A stretch of 9,588 nucleotides of DNA from an uncultured Gemmatimonadales bacterium (GTDB lineage: Bacteria > Gemmatimonadota > Gemmatimonadetes > Longimicrobiales > Gaopeijiaceae): assembly GCA_937983085.1 (NCBI GenBank), contig CALJKZ010000259.1, forward strand, positions 1-9,588, given 5' to 3'. Shown here piece by piece: positions 5,386 through 9,588 of this stretch (its first letter is position 1; each line of letters starts with the position of its first letter). The notes under the pieces were generated by a model. The model saw nothing but the letters and a program-made list of their open reading frames with translations, had not been told where the DNA came from and did not search any database. The translations under genes were made by a program, and so were the position numbers.

Positions 5386-7110
5386 GTGGCATCGAAGACG
5401 ATCCAGGCCGCTATCGCCGCCGTCCTCGCCGACATGGGGGTCCCGGAGGCCGAGGTCCAGCTCGAGCGGCCTCGGGACCCCAGCCACGGCGATCTGGCGA
5501 CCAATGTCGCGTTGACCCTGGCCAAGACGCTCAAGCGCTCGCCTCGGGAGATCGCCCAGGAGATCGCGGACCGCTTGGACCTCGAGCGAGCCGGCGTGAC
5601 CGCGGTGGAGATCGCGGGCCCGGGCTTCCTCAACTTCCGGCTCGCGGCCGGAGCCGTGGCGTCCACGGTGTCCGACATCCTCGGAGCGGACGAGAGGTAT
5701 GGTCGATCCGACTCGGGCGGTGGGGCTCACGTCATGGTGGAGTTCGTTTCGGCGAACCCGACAGGCCCTCTGCACCTGGGTCACGGCCGCCAGGCCGCGC
5801 TTGGCGATGCCGTCGCCGCGCTCCTGGAGTGGACCGGCTGGGCCGTCCACCGTGAGTTCTACTACAACGACAGCGGACGTCAGATGGAGCTCCTGGCCCT
5901 CAGCGTGAGGGCTCGGTACCGGCAGCTCCTCGGCAAGGACGAGGCCTTGCCGGAAGACGGCTACCGGGGTGAGTACATCCGGGACGTGGCCGAGACCCTG
6001 CGGGACGAGGTGGGCGAGCGGTTTCTGGACGATGACTCCGAAGAGGCCCTGGATGCCATCCGTGGCCACGCGGTCCGCATGCTTCGGGCCGAGCAGGACC
6101 GGGACCTGGGGGATTTCCGGGCCCGGTTCGACCACCACTTCCTCGAGTCTTCGCTCTACGACGAAGGACGCGTGGACCGGACGATCCAGGACCTTCGCGA
6201 CACGGGACTCGTCTACGAAAAGGACGACGCGACCTGGCTCGAGACGTCCAAGTTCGGGGACCAGAAGGACCGCGTGATGGTCCGGGGCAACGGGCAGCCG
6301 ACGTACTTCCTCCCCGACGTCGCCTACCACATGACGAAGTGGGAGCGGGGGTTCCACCGCGTCATCAACGTCCAGGGCTCCGACCATCACGGCACGGTGG
6401 ACCGCGTGCGCGCAGGGTTGCAGGCCCTCGGCTTGCCGGCCGGATACCCCGAGTACGTCCTGCACCAGATGGTCCGGGTGGAGAAAGACGGCCAGGAGGT
6501 GAAGTTCTCCAAGCGCGCGGGCTCCGGCATGACGCTGCGGGAGCTCTTCGAAGAGGTCGGTGTGGACGTCACGCGCTACTTCTTCCAGATGCGCAAACCC
6601 GACGCCCATCTCCTCTTCGACATGGACGTGGCGCTGGACCAGTCGGACAAGAACCCCGTCTACAAGGTCCAGTACGCCCATGCGCGCATGTGCTCCATCT
6701 TCCGGAAGGCGGGGGTCGACCCCGTGTCTGTCGATGAGGCCGGGGCCGATTTGTCCGTGCTGCGGCACGACCTCGAGCGGGAGCTCATCAAGGAGCTCGG
6801 GGACTTCCCCGAGACCGTGGAGCGGGCGGCCCGGGACGCTTCGCCGCACGTCGTCTGCGACTACCTGGAGCAGACTGCCGGGGCTGCCAACTCCTGGTAC
6901 CACGCCGGGAACCCGACCCGGAACCCGGAGCTGGCCGTCCTCACCGACGATCCGGGTCTACGCGGCGCGCGACTCGCCCTGGCGCGGGCGGTGCAGATCG
7001 TCCTTCGCAACGGACTGACCCTTCTCGGCATCGACGCTCCGCAGGAGATGGTGCGCGAAGACGACGAGAGCCCATCCGACGACGACTCGAACGGAAACGA
7101 GGAAGGCTGA
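5386..7110 (+). CDS. argS: Arginyl-tRNA synthetase
   Basis: Class I aminoacyl-tRNA synthetase that charges tRNA-Arg with arginine using ATP. The 574-residue product shows the N-terminal Add-1 region (SHGDLATNVAL, about 27-37). The ATP-site HIGH motif appears as HLGH at 130-133 after SANPTGPL. The KMSKS counterpart appears as KFSKR at 373-377, followed by AGSGMTLRELFEEVG. A C-terminal DALR-type anticodon-binding domain contains VQYAHARMCSIFRKAG. Family members usually stop a few residues after LLGI-AP-x-x-M; here an acidic tail of roughly 20 residues (rich in Asp, Glu, Ser and Asn) follows. The GTG at 5386 gives a normal N-terminus (MASKTIQAAI); the reading frame is open further upstream but that part overlaps the zinc-ribbon gene and is Arg/Pro-rich, as expected of an out-of-phase reading. 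No strong ribosome site is visible, so reinitiation after the stop at 5382-5384 is likely. Confidence 0.97.
   Translation: MASKTIQAAIAAVLADMGVPEAEVQLERPRDPSHGDLATNVALTLAKTLKRSPREIAQEIADRLDLERAGVTAVEIAGPGFLNFRLAAGAVASTVSDILGADERYGRSDSGGGAHVMVEFVSANPTGPLHLGHGRQAALGDAVAALLEWTGWAVHREFYYNDSGRQMELLALSVRARYRQLLGKDEALPEDGYRGEYIRDVAETLRDEVGERFLDDDSEEALDAIRGHAVRMLRAEQDRDLGDFRARFDHHFLESSLYDEGRVDRTIQDLRDTGLVYEKDDATWLETSKFGDQKDRVMVRGNGQPTYFLPDVAYHMTKWERGFHRVINVQGSDHHGTVDRVRAGLQALGLPAGYPEYVLHQMVRVEKDGQEVKFSKRAGSGMTLRELFEEVGVDVTRYFFQMRKPDAHLLFDMDVALDQSDKNPVYKVQYAHARMCSIFRKAGVDPVSVDEAGADLSVLRHDLERELIKELGDFPETVERAARDASPHVVCDYLEQTAGAANSWYHAGNPTRNPELAVLTDDPGLRGARLALARAVQIVLRNGLTLLGIDAPQEMVREDDESPSDDDSNGNEEG
7099..7106 (+). 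promoter_or_regulatory. Ribosome binding site of the PfkB kinase gene
   Basis: A GAGGAAGG run in the last codons of argS lies 4 to 8 bases before the GTG at 7111, which itself follows the argS stop TGA directly. This purine run supports the GTG as start, and it also encodes part of the acidic ArgRS tail (Glu-Glu-Gly). Confidence 0.55.
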
Positions 7111-8082
7111 GTGTCCATTCTTTGTGTAGGCAGCGTCGCTCTGGACTCGGTGGAGACGCCGTTCGGCAACGCGGAGCGAGTGCTCGGTGGATCTGCGGTC
7201 TACTTCGGGGCGGCCGCCACCGCATTCCACCCGGTGCAGATCGTGGGGGTGGTCGGCGACGATTATCCCATGCAGGACCTCGACTTCCTCGCGGAGCGAG
7301 GGGCTGATCTGTCCGGCATCGAGCGTGCGACCGGGGAGAGCTTCTTCTGGGCCGGGCGGTACCATTACGACTTGAACAGCAGGGACACCCTCGAGACCCG
7401 ACTCGGCGTGTTCGCCGACTTCGAGCCGAAGATTCCCGAGGCGTTCCGGAGCGCACGGTACGTATTCCTCGGCAACATCGACCCCGAGCTGCAGCTCGAC
7501 GTCCTCGATCAGGTGGAGGCGCCGGACGTGGTGGCGTGCGACACCATGAACTATTGGATCGAGGGGAGTCGCGACGCCCTCCTTCGACTCCTGCAACGCG
7601 TGGACATCCTGCTGGTCAACGACGAGGAAGCCCGCCAGCTGGCGGGAGAGAGCAACCTCCTCCGAGCAGCTCGCTGGATCCAGGGCCAGGGTCCGAGGAT
7701 CGTCGTGGTGAAGAAGGGCGAGCACGGTGCCATTCTCTTCGGAGAGGACTGGATCTTCTACGTGCCGGGGTATCCGCTCGAGGAGCTCTTCGACCCTACG
7801 GGCGCGGGGGACGCGTTCGCCGGGGGATTCCTGGGCTATCTGGCCAAGGCGGACTCGGTGGACCCGGCCCATCTTCGTCGGGCCATGGTGTACGGGTCGG
7901 CCCTCGGGTCCTTTGCCTGCGAAGAATTCAGCGTGGGGCGCCTGCGCGACCTCGATAACGCGGATATCGCCGATCGAGTACGGCACTTCCGGAGGCTTAC
8001 CGCCTTCGAGACGGACTTCGACGACGACACCCTGCCCGCCGCGACGGTCTCGTCGGCCGGCAGGGGTGGGGACGCACCATGA
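7111..8082 (+). CDS. PfkB-family (ribokinase-like) sugar kinase, substrate unknown
   Basis: Predicted ATP-dependent kinase of a sugar or nucleoside hydroxyl group. The 323-residue protein has the ribokinase fold signatures. These are an N-terminal strand ILCVGSVALDS, the substrate-site glycines LGGSAVYFGAAA (25-36), the N-D-E-E-A-R stretch after the VDILLVN strand, VVVKKGEHGAILF with K201-K202, and the second PfkB signature DPTGAGDAFAGGF at 228-240 with catalytic base D234 and the anion-hole GAGD. Motifs such as GRYHYDLNSRDTLET and CDTMNYWIE mark a distinct subfamily that databases usually call only sugar kinase or PfkB family; I do not recognise an experimentally assigned substrate. The last 25 or so residues are an acidic then Gly/Ala-rich extension beyond the fold. 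Position between argS and purM suggests a housekeeping or nucleoside/salvage role, but this is inference. Its stop overlaps an ATG at 8079 (ATGA). Confidence 0.93.
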   Translation: MSILCVGSVALDSVETPFGNAERVLGGSAVYFGAAATAFHPVQIVGVVGDDYPMQDLDFLAERGADLSGIERATGESFFWAGRYHYDLNSRDTLETRLGVFADFEPKIPEAFRSARYVFLGNIDPELQLDVLDQVEAPDVVACDTMNYWIEGSRDALLRLLQRVDILLVNDEEARQLAGESNLLRAARWIQGQGPRIVVVKKGEHGAILFGEDWIFYVPGYPLEELFDPTGAGDAFAGGFLGYLAKADSVDPAHLRRAMVYGSALGSFACEEFSVGRLRDLDNADIADRVRHFRRLTAFETDFDDDTLPAATVSSAGRGGDAP

Positions 8083-8101
8083 CCCGGCCACCCGGAGATG
8101 C

Positions 8102-8106
8102 AGGAG
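8102..8106 (+). promoter_or_regulatory. Ribosome binding site deciding the purM start
   Basis: AGGAG lies 5 bases before the ATG at 8112. It favours that start over the in-frame ATG at 8079, which overlaps the kinase stop and would add 11 residues (Thr/Arg/Pro/Gly-rich) not seen in the family. Confidence 0.65.
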
Positions 8107-8111
8107 AAACG

Positions 8112-9140
8112 ATGGCGAAAGGACTGAGCTATGCCGACGCCGGCGTCGACCTGGATGCCGCCGAGCGGACCAAGGAGGGACTCAAGGCGCTGGTCGCCTC
8201 GACGCGCGATGGTTTTACGCTCTCGGAGCTCGGTCAGTTCGGGGGCCTCTACCAGGTGCCGGACGACGTGTCCGGCCCGGTTCTCGTTTCCAGCGCGGAC
8301 GGCGTGGGAACGAAGCTCAAGATCGCTTTTTCCACGGGGCGTCATGACACGGTGGGGCAGTGTCTGGTGAACCACTGCGTGAACGACATCCTCGTCCAGG
8401 GGGCGCGACCGCTCTTCTTCCTGGACTATCTCGCCACCGGCGAGATGGACGAGGCCGTCGTCAACGACGTGGTCCGCGGGGTGGCGCTGGCCTGCAAGGA
8501 GAACGCGTGCGCACTCCTCGGAGGGGAGACGGCCCAGATGCCCGACTTCTACGCCGAGGACGAATACGATCTCGCGGGATTCATCGTTGGGATCGTCGCC
8601 CGTGACGACGTGCTGGACGGATCGCGCATCCGGGCTGGAGACGCCCTCGTGGGCCTCGGATCCACCGGGCTTCACACGAACGGCTACACCCTGGCCCGAA
8701 AGATCGTGTTCGAGGTCATGGGACTGGACGTCGACGACGAGTTCCCGGGAACGGGGCGCTCGGTGGGAGAGGAGTTGCTCGCCGTCCACCGGAGCTATCT
8801 GGGCGTTCTCTCCGGGCCGTTGGCCTCGGGAGTGGTCCACGGTCTCGCCCACGTCACGGGAGGAGGGATTCCCGGCAACCTTCCTCGCGTACTGCCCGAC
8901 GGCCTCGGCGCCGAAGTGGATCGGAGTGCATGGGACGTCCCGGCTGTCTTCAAGACGCTGCAGGACGCCGGTGGAGTGTCGAGAGACGAGATGGACCGGG
9001 TGTTCAACATGGGTGTCGGGATGATCGTCGCGCTCGATCCGTCCGAGGTCGATGGCATGGTGTCCGCAGCGGCGGGAGCGGGCATGCAGGCCTGGACCAT
9101 CGGGTCGGTGGTAGAGGGCGAGGGGGTTCGATACCGGTGA
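8112..9140 (+). CDS. purM: Phosphoribosylformylglycinamidine cyclo-ligase (AIR synthetase)
   Basis: Fifth step of de novo purine synthesis: FGAM plus ATP gives aminoimidazole ribotide (AIR), ADP and phosphate. At 342 residues it has the normal length of the family. Visible in order are LSYADAGVDLDA (about 4-15), the ATP-binding loop DGVGTKLKIA from D63, VNDILVQGARPLFFLDYLATG, CALLGGETAQMPDFY, GDALVGLGSTGLHTNGYTLAR, AHVTGGGIPGNLPRVLP and RVFNMGVGM near the C-terminus. All the PurM/PurL superfamily signatures are present and unbroken. No other purine gene is in the window, so it is separate from any pur cluster on this stretch. Its TGA stop overlaps the GTG of the next gene (GTGA, 9137-9140), so the two are likely translated from one message. 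Confidence 0.97.
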   Translation: MAKGLSYADAGVDLDAAERTKEGLKALVASTRDGFTLSELGQFGGLYQVPDDVSGPVLVSSADGVGTKLKIAFSTGRHDTVGQCLVNHCVNDILVQGARPLFFLDYLATGEMDEAVVNDVVRGVALACKENACALLGGETAQMPDFYAEDEYDLAGFIVGIVARDDVLDGSRIRAGDALVGLGSTGLHTNGYTLARKIVFEVMGLDVDDEFPGTGRSVGEELLAVHRSYLGVLSGPLASGVVHGLAHVTGGGIPGNLPRVLPDGLGAEVDRSAWDVPAVFKTLQDAGGVSRDEMDRVFNMGVGMIVALDPSEVDGMVSAAAGAGMQAWTIGSVVEGEGVRYR

Positions 9141-9588
9141 CCCAACGCGCGGCCGCGTTGCTGGTCGCCGTCGCCGCCTCGGTTCTCCTGGCGGCGGCTC
9201 CGGCCGTAGCTCAGACCCCTGCGTCGGTCGCGGCCCGCTGCGTTGACGCCGGAGGCGACCTGGACGTGTGCCTCGCCGCGTCGACTGCCGCGCGCGCCCT
9301 CATGGCGCACGCGTCGCTGCACGGGGCTGCCGGATCGCCCATTCCGGGCACGGCTTCGAATCTGGGGACGCGCGTCGGTGGCGGACCCCGCCTCTCGTTC
9401 TTCGCCCAAGGCATGGCCATGTCGTGGGGTCTGCCCTCGTCGGCCACCCTCGGCGAGGAGAGGAGTTCGGTGGTCACGGGGTTCCGGTTCGGAGCCGCGG
9501 CCGGCCTCTTCGACGGATTCCGCCTCATGCCCACGGTGGGTGGCTTCCTGGCCACCGACGTCTTCGCCGACGCGTCGACGGTGCTCAC
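9137..9588 (+). CDS. Secreted or outer-membrane protein of unknown function, 3' end missing
   Basis: Open from a GTG at 9137 to the window edge (150 full codons, no stop). Strong G/C bias at third positions supports this frame. The start of the product looks like a Sec signal peptide: MTQR, a hydrophobic Ala/Leu/Val core (5-21), then APAVAQ with likely cleavage after A25. The mature part has two cysteines (C35, C45) that could form a disulfide. Alternating hydrophobic/small-residue stretches with Gly and aromatics follow (RLSFFAQGMAMSWG and GFRFGAAAGLFDGFRLMPTVGG). These resemble the strands of an outer-membrane beta-barrel, though this is a weak inference from composition. I do not recognise a family. 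The 4-base overlap with purM implies cotranscription although the functions appear unrelated. The complementary strand is also open here but lacks the signal-peptide logic. Confidence 0.72.
   Translation, partial: MTQRAAALLVAVAASVLLAAAPAVAQTPASVAARCVDAGGDLDVCLAASTAARALMAHASLHGAAGSPIPGTASNLGTRVGGGPRLSFFAQGMAMSWGLPSSATLGEERSSVVTGFRFGAAAGLFDGFRLMPTVGGFLATDVFADASTVL

Noticed and set aside
5182..6903. 573-codon antisense open frame across argS
   Set aside because: Such long antisense frames are expected in GC-rich genes with G/C third positions; no family motif seen, while ArgRS motifs are intact on the + strand.
1..9588. New defence, phage, transposon or biosynthetic system
   Set aside because: All genes but the 3' partial one and the kinase's exact substrate are explained by known metabolic and translation families; no transposase, integrase, tRNA, att-like repeat or toxin-antitoxin pair was seen on either strand.

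Overview
The window is a dense, one-directional block of GC-rich bacterial DNA. All eight recognisable genes lie on the + strand and most neighbours overlap or abut by a few bases. Starts are often GTG and third codon positions are strongly G/C. The gene content (split propionyl/acetyl-CoA carboxylase, cobalamin-dependent acyl-CoA mutase, RlmD-type Fe-S RNA methyltransferase, ArgRS, PurM) fits an aerobic or facultative bacterium of high GC, possibly Gemmatimonadota or a similar lineage. That placement is an inference from style and content, not a proven assignment.

Region 1 (68-4930) looks like one transcription unit with four coupled genes: a biotin carboxylase subunit, an RlmD/TrmA-family RNA uracil-5-methyltransferase, a small biotin carboxyl carrier protein with an N-terminal linker domain, and the catalytic subunit of a methylmalonyl-CoA-type mutase that lacks its B12-binding domain. 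The carboxylase parts plus the mutase outline the route propionyl-CoA to methylmalonyl-CoA to succinyl-CoA. The carboxyltransferase subunit, the epimerase and the B12-binding mutase subunit are not in the window and should be encoded elsewhere. The RNA methyltransferase is the functional outsider in this set.

Region 2 (4931-5021) is the only sizeable gap between genes. It is 91 bases of C-rich sequence with one AT-rich patch, and holds no convincing promoter or terminator.

Region 3 (5022-9588) holds a small FmdB-type zinc-ribbon protein with a Ser/Gly-rich tail, arginyl-tRNA synthetase with an acidic C-terminal tail, a PfkB-family sugar kinase of unknown substrate, PurM of purine synthesis, and the first 150 codons of a secreted, probably envelope protein whose GTG start overlaps the purM stop. 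I see no tRNA, rRNA, CRISPR array, insertion sequence or phage gene. Nothing here amounts to a new defence or mobile system. The points most worth a second look are the methyltransferase embedded in the propionyl-CoA operon, its odd SAM motif, the unassigned PfkB kinase, and the unrecognised secreted protein at the 3' edge.
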